Counted from the stretch's first letter, positions 23,501 through 35,800 are shown. The stretch: 64,000 nt of DNA from Amoebophrya sp. A120 (GCA_905178155.1 CAJINV010000003.1:4956830-5020829), one strand, 5' to 3'. Notes: a model not told the origin generated them from the letters alone. A program made the numbers and translations.

Positions 23501-25398
23501 CCTCGAACGAATTCCCCTGGAGGTGTTGGCTTTGCGGCGACCCCTGATCGCTTACTGCGCAGAGCCTGTTCCTCCTTCTTTAGCAGCTCCTGCAATAGGG
23601 CCTCTTCGGTTGAGATCAGACGCGAAACGAGAGCAGCTCCGGAATCTACTTGCGAAAATCCGTCCACTTCTTCTCCCTCTTCCTCTGTGGCAGGAGCGGC
23701 TACTGCTTTCCTAGCCTTCCCCTTCTGGTACGCCGACAGCTTGGGCTTGACGCTCTCCAGAACGCGCAGAGGGGTCATGCCGCGAACCCACTCCAGCTTC
23801 GGCCAGTTGCGCCGGTCGTAAAAATCATCGCTATTCACGTTCACATCCCTTGTTCGATCGAACTCTACGTCCACAACCGCGAAAGGCGTCACCGGGCGGC
23901 CTTCGTGCTCGACCTCGATCATGTTTCTGTGCCGCGGCTGCATTTTATCCTTGTCGAGCTTTCGCCTGTCCCTCTCTTCCTTTTGCTTGTCGTTGTCGTG
24001 CTTCTGTGCCTGGTTTTTCGAGAAGAGGGAATACGTGGCCGGGTCGCGGCGGTGCCGATCGCGATACTCCTCGAGCGAGACCGTCTGCCCTTGGTTTGGT
24101 TCGTGGGGGTCGGAAAACTCCGGGCACCACATCCGCTCCCGCTTGTCGTTGAAGCAGGCGCGCAGCGATGGCGATGGCTTCGTAAGCAGGTCGTCGAACA
24201 CATCCTCCCAGAACTCCGCCTCGAATTCGACGACGCAGCGCGGTGCAGGTGCTTGCTTGGAGCTGCTGCTACTTAACGAACGAAGAACCTGGACCAGCTG
24301 CTGTCTGTCAACGCCCGAGTCTGTGCTCCGGTACAACCATCGCGCGTCCTTGTTTGCCAATCGCACCAACCGGAGCCGCCACCCCTTTTCGACCCTGCAG
24401 CCTGCTTCATGCTCATGCTTCGCCGGCTTCTTCGCTCCAGCGCTGCGCGTCCACGGGTCGACCTCAAGTGCGCCGGATCCGGCGACCTGTCCTGTCTCGG
24501 TGCGGTTGTCCACTGTTTCTCTGACGTGCCCCGTCTCCAGCTCGATGTAGTTCTGCAGAAGTGTCAGCGTTTCGAGGTGAGACAGCTCGAAAGCCCGCCG
24601 CTGAGAGTTCACCTTGTCGGAGCAGTAGAAGTCTTTCATCCTTGGCAGGTTTGCCTTAAAAGCGGTCAGAGTCTCCTTGCGAATGACGCGGACAGAGTCT
24701 TGATCTACAAGCAGGGGGCGCTCGACCATCTCCGCGCTAGAGGGTTTTTCCGAATCACCTAGCGCCGTGCCTTTCTCTTGTCGCGCCTGTTCTTCGCCGC
24801 TGGCGTCGGAAGTCGCGGCGGCTACATCGGCGGAAGTTTCTTTGCCTGGCGGAGCTCCTAATGCCTTCCAGTCTAGGTGAAGAGAGATTTTTACTTTCTC
24901 CTTGTTTCTGGACCATCCGGTTGACGAGAAAATGTAGCAGCGGAGCCCTTATCAAATGCAAACATGTCTGGGTCAGGGTAAGAGCTGCACGCGACTTCGC
25001 TTGTCGTAATAAATGAGTATCTATTGCGTAACTACACCGCGCCGCTTTGCACGGCGTAAACGCATCACAAATTTTTCGGGTGGGGTGGCATTGCGAGGTT
25101 TGTTTCTGCAGTATTTTCTTTGCATGCACACAGGCTTCCACCACAACCCAAAATAAAGTGGCAACAGCCACACGCATTCATGCGTCTTTCAAATTTCGCA
25201 TCACAAATCAAGACCCAGACATGTTTGCAATGCATAACCCCAAGACCTTCGGGAAGAACTTCCGCATGACCATCGCGCGAAGCTCCAAAAACCCGGGAAA
25301 GAGCACAGAACTTGGACTGAGCTGCTCTAACGTCTGTGCCGCAGTTGCGCCGAGCTCCCCACCTGCCCCAGCAGCTGCGTCCTTGCCTCGGACCGGGG
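20554..25398 (-). CDS. Large unknown protein with beta-helix-like C-terminus, two introners
   Basis: Exon model: 25398..25238 (5' end unresolved; ATG at 25273 is a conservative start), 24945..22585, 22297..21942, 21691..20554. From the 25273 start this gives about 1300 aa. The first two introns are introners (24950-25236 and 22303-22584); the third is canonical GTAAGG...CCGCAG. The N-terminal 800 residues are charged with a globular start (RCYIFSSTGWSRNKEKVKIS). After the second introner the protein becomes rich in short strands with regularly spaced residues (EIRGSLLIEGRPLG; later FTDCRF, FLRCKF, CVLGCNF, CLNSYFRGCEYGL), as in right-handed parallel beta-helix (pectin-lyase-like or NosD-type) folds. 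No catalytic motif is recognised. The frame continues across both introners only when element plus one target copy is removed, which supports treating this as one gene. Confidence 0.62.
22303..22584. mobile_element. Degenerate introner N (TATC/GATA family, intron)
   Basis: Old copy of the subfamily at 39208-39469 and 46088-46349, in the opposite orientation to those: it keeps the core atgtctgggtctggg, the block ggattc...gcattgc, aggccatttctcatgcgg and gaagccctca. Its TIRs have diverged (aaaatatgtttgcgtc against aaaacatgtctgggtc). Target copies CGATG and CTATG differ at one base. Excision of the element and the CTATG copy restores the reading frame (HPVAM|RSPFND). Confidence 0.75.
24950..25236. 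mobile_element. Introner M (TATC/GATA family, diverged body)
   Basis: Ends are TATCAAATGCAAACATGTCT and AGACATGTTTGCAATGCATA, a near-perfect inverted repeat, but the 287-bp body differs from the other copies. The flanking duplication has decayed (GGGGT against AGGGC on the gene strand). It sits between KVLG and LRCYIF of the gene at 20554-25398; the frame is continuous once it is removed. Confidence 0.8.
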
Positions 25399-25566
25399 CT
25401 GTGACGTGAGTGCAGTTTTTTTCTTCTCATGCCGACTATTATCTCTTCTGCACGCGCCATGGATGCCTGATAAACTGCGCTCCATCTTATACGAATAAAA
25501 CTTGAGAGGCTCTGCGCCTAAGTGCGTGCATTCGAAAGACTAAGCACATTAAGAAAATCTACATAG

Positions 25567-26295
25567 TTACGATGTACCATTCAGCTCTGGAATGTACGCC
25601 CATCCGCAGCGATCCTTCCGGGGAATTCGTGGATCTGCGTGCCTGATGTCGCGGATTCGTGCTTTCTTGTCGACCTCGATGCCGAACTCCGCGAACCATG
25701 TCTCTGCGTCTTCCAATTTCAGAGAGTCATAGGCCAGGTCAATGTCTTCCATGAAGCAAAATACCGGAGTGAGGAACGGCGTGAGCGGCAACGAAATTCC
25801 CCGTGCCCAGAGCCACACGCTGATGAGCCGAAACGTTTCCCGGTCAACATCCGAACGGAAGACCTGCTTGCCTGTGCGGGTAAAGGGGCACCCCTGGGGC
25901 CCACAGAAGTACGACACTCCTCCCTTGGTCTTGTCGCGCTTGAAGTCTTGCTCCCTCTCCACGTCTTTGGTTCTCAACCAGACAAAGAGCTCGTAGAAAA
26001 TCCATTTCTCCAGATCACTGAGGCCGTCGCGCTTGCCGTACCGCCACAGGGTGTCACCCTTCCAGTCCTTGACACGGTTACCCTTCTCGTCCTCCCCGTC
26101 GAAGTTTGCCAGAGCGGCATCGATGCGGCGATTTTGCTCGTGGTTATATAGCGACTTTGCGAGCGCCAGCGCAGCGGGTTCAGATGGCGTTCGTAATTCG
26201 TCGGGCTGCTTCGCCTTTTCCGAAGTCTGCACCAGAGCAAACCCATGGCTATCACGCATGGCACTGGGCGTGGTAGTGCCTTCTGCGCTCGTCAT
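25567..26295 (-). CDS. Unknown 242-aa protein
   Basis: Single exon from ATG 26295 to TAA 25567. The sequence is globular, rich in Trp, Phe and charged residues: KDWKGDTLWRYGKRDGLSDL, a Cys pair in SYFCGPQGCPFTRTGKQ, a hydrophobic part ISVWLWARGISLPLTPFL and a tail KKARIRDIRHADPRIPRKDR. The Cys pair with downstream aromatic residues could be half of a zinc site, but no second pair is present. I do not recognise a family. Codon use matches the neighbours and the frame is clean, so it is probably a real gene. Confidence 0.6.
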   Translation of the reverse strand: MTSAEGTTTPSAMRDSHGFALVQTSEKAKQPDELRTPSEPAALALAKSLYNHEQNRRIDAALANFDGEDEKGNRVKDWKGDTLWRYGKRDGLSDLEKWIFYELFVWLRTKDVEREQDFKRDKTKGGVSYFCGPQGCPFTRTGKQVFRSDVDRETFRLISVWLWARGISLPLTPFLTPVFCFMEDIDLAYDSLKLEDAETWFAEFGIEVDKKARIRDIRHADPRIPRKDRCGWAYIPELNGTS

Positions 26296-26992
26296 TCTTT
26301 CATTTGCGCGGTACGTAAAAGAGCCGGTGTGCGGTCACACCTGAATAAAGACAACCACAACACAGTCACAGCAAGACAATCTTCATATAAATTACAGGAG
26401 ATACAGCATAACCATAAGCTTAAGCATAAAGCACTAAAAAAATAAATGGTGCAAACAAGACGATACCAACAGCAGGTAGCGGATAGAAGTAAGTTTATTT
26501 CTCCAGACTGGCCAAAACATCTAAAGCAAAATCCACAATCACAAAAAAGACTCCGTACGAAATCCACAAACAGCAGCGAAGAACTTTTCGGATCGCTAAG
26601 ATCGAACCAACAGCATCGTCAAAATGCCTCGAATTGAGCAGGATCTTCCCAGTACTCCGAAAGATCAGAGACTGATCGTATGTGAAGAACCCTGATCGAC
26701 AACGATAAGAACCTGTCTTGAGGCACAACTGCACCAGGCTCGCTTTATTTTCTTGGCACAACTACAGGAGACTCACATCGAACACATAAGGCAATCACGC
26801 AGATCGCGCGTAATATTCAGTCATGATATTAGCAACTGCCTGTAATCCGGCCGCTTGCGAGGTAAAAGCTCGCCATGATCAGAAAAATACTCGTTGTCGC
26901 TATGGTGTCAGAACAAGAACATGTGACTAGGATGTCTGTGCCTACTCTCGTTTCGTTGAAGAAAATCCAGGTGTAACCAACTTTACACGTTG
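26296..26992. other. Intergenic region, AT-rich
   Basis: AT-rich gap with several A runs; no supported coding sequence or RNA gene. Confidence 0.45.
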
Positions 26993-29020
26993 TCATCCCA
27001 TGAGGGCTAGATTCCATGCCTCTGGCTTTACGTTTGCGCGCGGCTGCGCGATTTTGAAAGTGCACATAATGCCTTTCTTTTCCAGATACACACCAGCCAA
27101 CTGATTCCAGTGATCACGAATGCTGCTCTTGGAGAGCAGCATTTTTGCTTCGGCCAACTCTTCAGCTTGTTTCGCCTCGGGAACATGCGGCATACGGTTG
27201 AAAGCCACTACCCGCGACAAGTGTGCGAGCAACGCCGGGCCAATGGTGGCAAATTTGCAGTAAACGTCGCAGCCGAGCTTTTGGTAGAGATCCTCGCAAC
27301 GCAGGTACCCGAAGCCGCCGGTGTCGCGCGAGGGGTGCCACGTCACGACGTGTCCGCAATACGTGTGCTCAGGATCGATTACCTTGTCGGGCATCGCCAA
27401 CGCATTGGCCGGAAGATGATTCCCCTGCTCTTTCCACCCCTGGGCAGTCGAGGACGAGCCCGCCTCGGCCTCGCCGCCACCCTGCCCGGGCGCGGGACAA
27501 CCGTACTCGTCCTTCCAAAAGAACTCGAGCCCGACCGCCATCTCCTTCTTCTGGACGCCGTCGCGCTTCGACTGCTCCAGCGTGAACAGCACGCACAACT
27601 CGTCCTGGTTCTTCGCTAGAAATTCCGTCACCTGCTTGCTGTCAATGGTGTTTATGTCCAAGTAGCGACGGTCGCTGCGACTGATGAAGTCCTGGTCGCA
27701 TTCCTTCTTGAAGGCCGGGAACTTCCGCAGCGCCCGCGTCACCTCGGTGAGCAGCACAAAAATGTCCTTGCTACTTTGCAGCGGATACTTCCCCGTGTGC
27801 AGACCGTGGAAGTGCGAGTGAGGCCGGATGAAACCGAAGTTCGCGCGAAAGTCCACCAACCGGCCTAGCGCTCTTCCCGCCGGCAAATCGTAGTGCCCGT
27901 CCGGCACCAGCCACTTCTTAAGGCCCTTGGGTGCGTCCTTCGACCTGCCGAGATCAGAAAAGTAGCGCGCGGCTTCGGCCGGGTCGAGGTCCCTTTTTCC
28001 GCCACCTTGCACGTTCATCGTGGCGTTTGGTCTAGGAAGCGGAGCACTTGTCGTGGCCGCTGCGCTCGGAACTTTGTTGATATTTTGTGCCCCCGTGTTT
28101 AACATCATTCCAGTTGCAGCACCTCCAGTTGCTGTTGTACTAGTGCTTGACGACGCTGGGAGCTTGTTCATCCCGACTTTCTTCTGCATGAGGGCAATTT
28201 GGGTTGACATTTGGTCGATAGATTTCTGGAACATCGACAGCACGCCTTGAGGCGCCACAGGCTGTTTAGCCGTAGCACTACTAGTACCAGAGGAAGCTGC
28301 ACTAGCCCCCGTGCGAAAGTCACGGTCCGCGGACGAGGCCACGCCCTGTTGCGTCAGGTAGTTCCACCAGGAAGCGTCGTTCGTCGCCCCTCCCGCAAAG
28401 GGGTTTGAGGTCGAGGAGGAGGCGCCCCCTGTTCCGGCGGCCGCCCCGGTGGACGAGGCTGTGGCGCTCCACCAGTCGTTGGCTGTAGCGCTCGGATTTA
28501 TTCCCCATGAGGCAGTATTGTTCCAGTCGTCAGCGGCACCAGTGCCCCAATTATTCCAGGACTGGTCGTCCGTGCGGGCCATCTTCGGTGCGCTCCCCGC
28601 GGCTGCCCTGGTGGCTGCGGCGGCCGGGCGCTTGAAGGAAGCTGCCCCGCCCGATGCGGGTTGATTTGGAAAGTAGCCCTCCAGATCTGCCCACATCTGG
28701 TTCCACTGTTGGTCGTCACCCGCTCCGTAGCCCTGCATGATGTTGTTCTGTCCGTACATTTGCGCATTGCCATTGTTCCCGTAGTTGTTTTGAGCGAACG
28801 CATTTGGGAAAGCTGTTCCCTGCGGCTGTAACTGCGCCCCGTTCCCACCGAGCGTCTGAGTCTTCTGCGGGGCATTTGTCGCGGTGGCCTTGGTGAAGGG
28901 GAGAGAATCGAAATCGGGCACCCACGCCTCGCAATTGTCACACAACTTCTGATCTGACGTCTCCACCTGCGCCTGACAGGCGACACACACAGGAAAGTCC
29001 ACCGGTGCAAGAAACATCAT
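26993..29020 (-). CDS. Zinc-ribbon and cold-shock-like RNA-binding protein
   Basis: One exon of 675 aa with ATG at 29020. Residues 12-32 form a four-Cys ribbon (CVACQAQ...LCDNCEAW), similar to small zinc ribbons. Residues 50-330 are Gln/Asn/Gly/Trp/Ala-rich (QNNYGNNGNAQMYGQNN), prion-like low complexity. Two C-terminal modules look like cold-shock/S1-type beta barrels: GRLVDFRANFGFIRPHSHF...KDIFVLLTEV and GHVVTWHPSRDTGGFGYLRC...CDVYCKFATIG, where the second carries the typical GFGY...DVY order. Cold-shock barrels bind single-stranded RNA or DNA. A role in mRNA handling is inferred. The first barrel has a long insertion, and the exact family is not identified. Confidence 0.65.
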   Translation of the reverse strand: MMFLAPVDFPVCVACQAQVETSDQKLCDNCEAWVPDFDSLPFTKATATNAPQKTQTLGGNGAQLQPQGTAFPNAFAQNNYGNNGNAQMYGQNNIMQGYGAGDDQQWNQMWADLEGYFPNQPASGGAASFKRPAAAATRAAAGSAPKMARTDDQSWNNWGTGAADDWNNTASWGINPSATANDWWSATASSTGAAAGTGGASSSTSNPFAGGATNDASWWNYLTQQGVASSADRDFRTGASAASSGTSSATAKQPVAPQGVLSMFQKSIDQMSTQIALMQKKVGMNKLPASSSTSTTATGGAATGMMLNTGAQNINKVPSAAATTSAPLPRPNATMNVQGGGKRDLDPAEAARYFSDLGRSKDAPKGLKKWLVPDGHYDLPAGRALGRLVDFRANFGFIRPHSHFHGLHTGKYPLQSSKDIFVLLTEVTRALRKFPAFKKECDQDFISRSDRRYLDINTIDSKQVTEFLAKNQDELCVLFTLEQSKRDGVQKKEMAVGLEFFWKDEYGCPAPGQGGGEAEAGSSSTAQGWKEQGNHLPANALAMPDKVIDPEHTYCGHVVTWHPSRDTGGFGYLRCEDLYQKLGCDVYCKFATIGPALLAHLSRVVAFNRMPHVPEAKQAEELAEAKMLLSKSSIRDHWNQLAGVYLEKKGIMCTFKIAQPRANVKPEAWNLALMG

Positions 29021-29889
29021 CGGCCGTCCATTCGCGTAGTAGGGTCTGCGTCTTCTCTTCCTACTTTACTTATGTCAGTCAATAGGAAAGAACGATGTTC
29101 GGACAAATGATTGTCGCCCCTAGAAGTGGTATTGCGCGACAGACTTTCTGGTTGCCATAAAGTCGCATCAGTTCGGAAAAATGAAGCGTAAAATGAGGAA
29201 ATCGCTGAGGGTAAGTACCGCTGTGAACTGGAGTTCTAGCTAATTGATTCCGAGGCATTACCGCTAATTTCTTTGTATCGATAATCAGAACAAAGAAAAA
29301 ATTTGATCCCAGTCCGGCGCAGCGCTTGGATCGCTTTTGTGTGCACCACTCGAACAAGAACTCAATCTGATGAGACTGGTCAATTTTGGTGCGCTATGCC
29401 ACGCGCAACGGTATGAAGTTCATTGATTGCGATGATTCGCTTGAAAGCTAGATTCTACAGTGTAGGTAGGTCGAGCGCTTGAAGCTCTGTCAGAGTCAGT
29501 GGCTCTTGAACAAGCGCAAACTACATCAGCGTGTTACTACTGTGCAACTAGTATTTCTGGCAAGCGTCCTGGCATGGCATGACCACGGACTGCAATGCTG
29601 CTCTAAGCTCTGAAATTCGAAATCAGTGAGAAACTTCTTGTAAGTTTGTGTGTGAGAAGATAGAATGAAACGTGAGACTGAGGATAAAAAGACGAAGACG
29701 AAACTTGACTACAAGTAATTTTACGTGTAACAGCGCGAGCCCGGACTACTATACAAGCGACTGTTTGGAGAAGAAGAAGACCACGCGGGAAGCTACAAAA
29801 ACAGCCCTGATCTCATCAGATATAATTGGAACGACAAAGTACAACCCGTTTTCGTTTTCTGTCGCTGTTCGCCTTCGAGTATTACTACC
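29021..29889. other. Intergenic region, nothing recognised
   Basis: Gap between the RNA-binding protein gene and the IQCH gene 3' end; no supported gene on either strand. Confidence 0.45.
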
Positions 29890-32800
29890 TCAGGCATTGA
29901 GCAGCCCCCACTTGCGTCGGTAGCTGTGAAACGCAGCCAGCACATCCCGCAGGTGCGGGACAACATCCTGCCCGCGTCGGTCCTCCCCGGTTAACAGTGG
30001 TGCGCGCTGCTTTGTGCCGCCGGGCGCGTGCTGCATGGTGACCGCCTGTATCAACTGTAAAAGTGTCTGGGTCTGGAAGAATTCATGTTTGTCATGCTTG
30101 TCTGGCATGACTCTGAAATCTGTCATGCACGTTACCCAAGAGCTCCGTTTTTCTATGATGCAGAAGCGCAGTTTGTCATGCAGAATAGGCAACACCTAGG
30201 AGCTCAGAAACTTGTCATGCTGAGCCAGCATCTGTAGCCTCATCATGAGACGCCACCCAGCATCACAAGTTTCCAGACCCAGACATTTTTACTTTTGATA
30301 GCCTGCAGGACCTGCATGGCATTCTGTGCCTTTTCCATCAACAGCCGGCGGTTGCGATCGATGACCAGCAGACTGACGGTATGCAAGAAAAAAACTGTGT
30401 GAGTGTAACTCTGTGATGCAGAAAGTGGAAAACTATTACACTTGTCATGCTGGATCTGCGTCATAGGCTACTTTCATACGTGTTTTCACGTACTAGCTGC
30501 GCATGACAGGTTTTGCCTGTAATGCAAAACGGATTTGTGATTCTGTTTTTCCTACAAAGTTACACTTACACAGTTTTTTTCCTGGATAGACGGTTTCGTG
30601 CACCAAATCGAGCTGCAGGAACAGCACCCCGGTGTTCTGGAACAAATCATAGGTCACCTTGCGCGCCTTGCAGAAGCTGAAGATCTGCGAGTGCGTGCAG
30701 CGATCCAAGCCCGGCACCTCGCACGTGAGCACGACCAGCGCCACTCGCTCATTCGCGGCGTGGTCGGTTTTGTGGTAGCCTGGGGCGTGCGGCGCCAGGT
30801 ACAGGCGTCCGTCGTCGCCCAGCTGACACTGCCCAATGAACTGCAGCGCGGCAAAAGCGGAAGCAGCGTCCGTGATCCTGACGTCCACATCCACAACCCA
30901 GAACCGGTACGGAAAACACACGTTGCGCATCCTGTTGGTTGACCAACGATATTTCTAGTAAAGCTACAGCTCGTTTAGGTGGAGATGAGCACTTGAAAAC
31001 GAAAGACAACAAAACAAGACGGACATCACGACCAAAGGATCAAGTCCAAGCCAGGCTGTTATTTCTGTATATTACCCTGCAACGGTGCACGGAAGCACGA
31101 CATTCTCCCGAAACTCATCTTCGGTTTTTTCTTGCAACAGCTTGCGCGCCTGCACGGCGGCCTCTGGATCGAAGGGGGTTCCCGGGGGTTCCGGCGATTT
31201 GAATGGCGCCAGAAACTCCCCCGTTTGACCGGGGTCAAGTGGCCTTCGCTCTTCGGGCTCGAAGTCCTTGTTCTCGAAGCATACCAGATCCACCGAGGCG
31301 TGACCAAGCATGTCCTTCGCGGCTAAAACACGACCTGGTGACAACGACCATGTTAATGTTGTGAACAGCTTCCGTTTATCACCGGCGAAATCAAAGTAGC
31401 TCGCGCATCAAAGGGTCACGCGATTGAAAGATGAAAAACAAGAGGTTTCTTGGAGTCTGTCGCTTAGCAAGTAGGTACCTGTGCTCTGTGCGAAGGCCTC
31501 ACAGACGGGGAGCGGCACCTGATCGGGACTTTGCAGTGGCAGGAGGCACGCGACTGGCTCGAAGTTCGAGCTGAAAATGTATTCCGAGGTCGCGAGCAGC
31601 TGGGTGCGCTTTTCCGGTAACACCTGAAAATGCACGGTGGGAAAGCTGAGCACCTCGCCGGGAACTGCCTGTATTATGCCGCCCCGCTTGCAGAATTCTG
31701 GGATGAAATCAGCCAGCTCGCTGGGGTACATGCGACCACCGCCGCAAAGCAGAGCTTTCTTGGGAAACGCACGCGCAACCACGTCGCGGGCCATTCGGAT
31801 TAGAAGATCCCGTAACTCGGTACTAACTGGCCCGGCGCTGCTCACACGATACAAGCCCGCCACACGGTCAACGGTCACGTCACTCGTTCTTTTACCTGGT
31901 GAGATAGATCGATAGTACAAATGATATCGATTCCGACTGACAGAAAAATCAATGTTCCGCGAAATAAAACTTCGTCCAATCAACACCTTCTGCGGTTGCC
32001 GAGTGCAGGAAGCTTTCCATGGCCCGATGTTGCAGTTCGGCAATGCTCTTGCGCACGTTTGTGTCCACATGGAAGATGGCGGATCCCTTGCCGCGGAACT
32101 CGTCGTCAATCTTAAAAATCCATTTTGGCACGGTCGGGTGCTCGTAAAGCTGGACGCCAAACTGATGGTACAGCTCTTCCTCGTCGTAGAGGTCTACGCT
32201 GGTTGGCGGGTGCGGTACCTGCGCCAGAGTCACCAGGCGCTGCATGGCGCTCTTTGTTCCGAGATAGTCCACGTTTTTCGGGTTTGCACCATACAGGGGA
32301 ACGTTGAGCTGTGCGGACAACTGCAACTCGGCGAACGTGACGCCGTGTCCCGGGATGAGAACGCTGCGCTCCTCCCGTCCGCGGATGAGAACTTTTTTTT
32401 TTTGTTCGTCGGAATCCTCTTTTTCTCATGATCATATAGATACTCACAAATTGCAAGAAATAATAATTCTTCTACGTAAAACTAGAGCCAAATCGATGAT
32501 CAGCGACATTTTTAACAGGCCAACAGTTGAGTCGTTACCGCGCAATCGGTTCATCGCTCTGCGGGAGAGCAGCAAGCAGTGCGCGAGCGTCATGTGGGCG
32601 GGGATCGCGGGGCTGTCGAGCTTTTCCGGCACCAAAATTTGCAGACGGCCTTGCGGATTCTGGATGCCGCGGTACTCCATGACCTTCGCCATGTACTCCA
32701 ACAGGTCCTCGTGCAGCGGCTTGGAGCACACCAACACCACGTCCGGTGGCGGCTCGTCATTTTTTGGGCCGCAGTACCCCAACCGAAACAGCCGCGAGAT

Positions 32801-35800
32801 TTGTGCGTTCTGCACGCTGGGAAACGAGTGAATACACGCGCGCCGAAACTCCGGCACCGAGAGGGACAACAGGTGGATCTCGAGCCGTCGGACCGTGCGG
32901 GCGGCCTGCGCAGAACTGCTGAACTTCGACCGCAGCCGCGTGAACCGCTTTACCTCCTCCTCGCGCACCAAATTAATCGCCTTCTTGGTTTCCACGAGGT
33001 TCTGGCAGCTCACCCAGGCAACCTGGATCGTTTTCGCGGCCCGGTGGAACTTCAGAAGCAGCGCCATTTTCAGTTTGCACTGAAACATCTGCCACCCGCC
33101 CCAGATGCACTCCGCCGCGAGCTCGCGTCGCAGAGGCCCCCGAAACCGCAAACCCGGTATTTCGTGCTCGAGGAACGGCAGCTCCTCCAGGTTCTTCACG
33201 CACGTGCCCACAATTTGCGCCTCCGAGAAGTTGCGGCGGTCGCGGTTCCCGAGGGCGAAAATCACGTCGATCATCTTACTAACGTCGATGATCGCCAGGG
33301 GCGCTTTCTTCAACTTTCGGCACAGCAGCGTAAACACGTCCAGCAGCTGCGGCCAGTTGTTGCGCTGATTCTCCTTCAGGTCGGCGAGGTTCTGGAAAAT
33401 GTTGCCGTATCGGATGCACACGTATCCCTCGATCTCCTCCCGGGAGGGCACGTGGTGCAGTCCGTAGCGCGCCAGAATTTCGCGGCGCGCGAGGTCTTCC
33501 GCCTCGTGCTGCAAAGGATCGTCCTGTTCCTGCCGCAGCAGGTCTCGCCTACTACTACTGGAGGACGTGCCGTGCTTGCGGTGTCGGCCTTTCCTCGCCT
33601 CCCCGGCCACTCCAAACGACGTGTTGGGTCTTGGCGCGTCGGCGTCCAGCGGAACCAGTGCCGTCGAAGATGAACTGGGCGCGTTCTGTCCTTCGGGCGG
33701 TCGCCCATGCGGGATGCCGTGGGGGTCGGCAGCGAGATCGGCGCCTCCTTGACCACTGCGTGAGGCATGCACCGAAAGATAGGATTGCAGAACCGACGGA
33801 GCGGACGCTCCATCTGAACCGGCTGTTGGTCCTGCGTGGGACGTGCTGGTCCTTTCTCCAGGATGATCTGCGGCCGCACTTCCGAGGACGCCCCCGCCCT
33901 GTTCGTTCTCGTAATACAAGATCCTTTGCTTGGGTTGCTCACCGGTGGGTTTCGGACTCTTGTTGTCGAGCGTCTGGTCTTCGGGGATGTTCTCGAGCGC
34001 TCGCGGCAGCTGCGCCGCACTGGTCGACGCGTGTATCTGTAGGCGGGAAAACGCGGCGGGGTGCTCCACGGGATTGAAGTTGCCGAGCACCTGGGTGCGG
34101 AAGTAGCTCACCGAGTATTCGGCCGACGGCGCGTCGTCGTCCTCAGCGAAGGAGTGGCTCTTCTCGTCCTCCACGTTCTTCTTGGAGGACCACAAGACCC
34201 GCCTTACCCAGGGGTCGACGGCTAACGTCTCGCGCGCGATGATGGTGTTCGAGGACCGTTCGATTGTGTACGCCTCCTTCAACACCAGCAAGTTGTTGCT
34301 CACCAGCGGAAACACCAGCGGCGGCGGCTGCGGCTGGTGGATCTCGTCCATCTCCAGGCTGCGCTCCTCCTCCTTGGCGGACGATGCCGTCAGTCGCTGG
34401 AGCAGGTCCGCACTCAGCAGCTCCTCCCACACCGCCACGTCGGCCGGGTCCGTGGTCGTGCCGCCGCTGGTCTCTACGTAGTAGTAGATTTCCTTGGCAA
34501 TCCGGTTGGCCTGCTTGTCGATGCTGAAGATCTCGCGCTGGAGCAGGCGGTCCTTCCTCTTGTCCACGGTGAAAAGCTCCTTCGACAACAGGTCCTGCGA
34601 GTTGCGATCGATGTGGAACACCTCCTTCACCAGACGGTCCTCGTATCAAATGCAAATATGTCTGGGTCTGGGAGAATGCTAAATTTCTCATGCATATTTT
34701 CCATGCCCCATGAGGTCTGGAATGCAGGACCTAGCATGACAGGTTTTGCGAAGTCTCTGCCATGCCTATCCTGCATGACAAACTGCCTCTAAACTTGTTC
34801 AAAAGTGGACAGCTTTTGGTAATCACGCAACACAAGTTTTTGTACGATCCAGACTTAGCATGACAAGTTCGCGTCCTTCCAGACCCAGACATATTTGCAA
34901 TGCATACCTCGGTCTCCGACGCAATCACCTCCTTCTTCACTGCGTCGTGGCTCATGTGACTGCTGCTCGACGTACTTGCGGCAGGAGCTGCCCGCTGTTG
35001 TCCCGTGGACGACGAGCCGGAAAACATGCCCTCCTCCCCGGTTATGAAGGTGAAGTCTCCCGGGTCGTGGTCCATCCCACCAGACGAGGCTGCACCAGCT
35101 CCGGGGCCACCTGATGTGTGTACAGTTTCATGTATCCATCTGCAAAAGGCCGTCCGAACAACATTCTCGTGATCTACTTATCGCGCAGTTTTTAGCATGA
35201 ACGAAAGACCGACAGCACGTATGCAAAAGAACAAAGCATGTGTAGCTCCTCGCAAAGAATTCTTAAAACCTCCTTTCCCTTGCAACCGCGCCATTGCCTC
35301 TATACTTTCGTCTCTGAAAAGCCGCGTCTCATCGGGGCTGGGGCTCCGCAAGACAATAGCGTGGTTGAGGCTCGCCTTTTCCTCCTCGGACATAATCGGT
35401 GGCGCAGGACTTGGGGCACTACGAGGTATTCTGGGCAACAAGTCCGTGAGCGGCACAAGCACATCACACTCGCCTGATTGATTTTTCACTCGCTTTTGTC
35501 GACGCGATACCTAACAGGCGGCAGCGAAGTGCGTGACTTTTATTCCCGGGCGAAAAAGATGCAGATAATTATAAATGTCTCTAGCGAGCTACAAGTACTT
35601 TTTACCATGACTGTTGATGTAGCTGCGCTGTCCTGCGATTGCACTCCTGCTATTCCCCCGCGATGGCGGCTTGACGGGGCAGGGTACCACTGGCGTGTGG
35701 TCCAGTTTGACCATGGCCGTGGGTAGGTTCACCGCAGTTGCTCCTTTCTGCGCCAGCCGGTCGTGCGGAGCGTACATGCGCGATCGCTTTTGCTTCACCA

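Noticed and set aside
32579-33673. Plus-strand open frame of 364 codons
   Set aside because: Exactly antisense to the large IQCH exon; GC-rich third positions make long shadow frames. The IQCH frame has family motifs.
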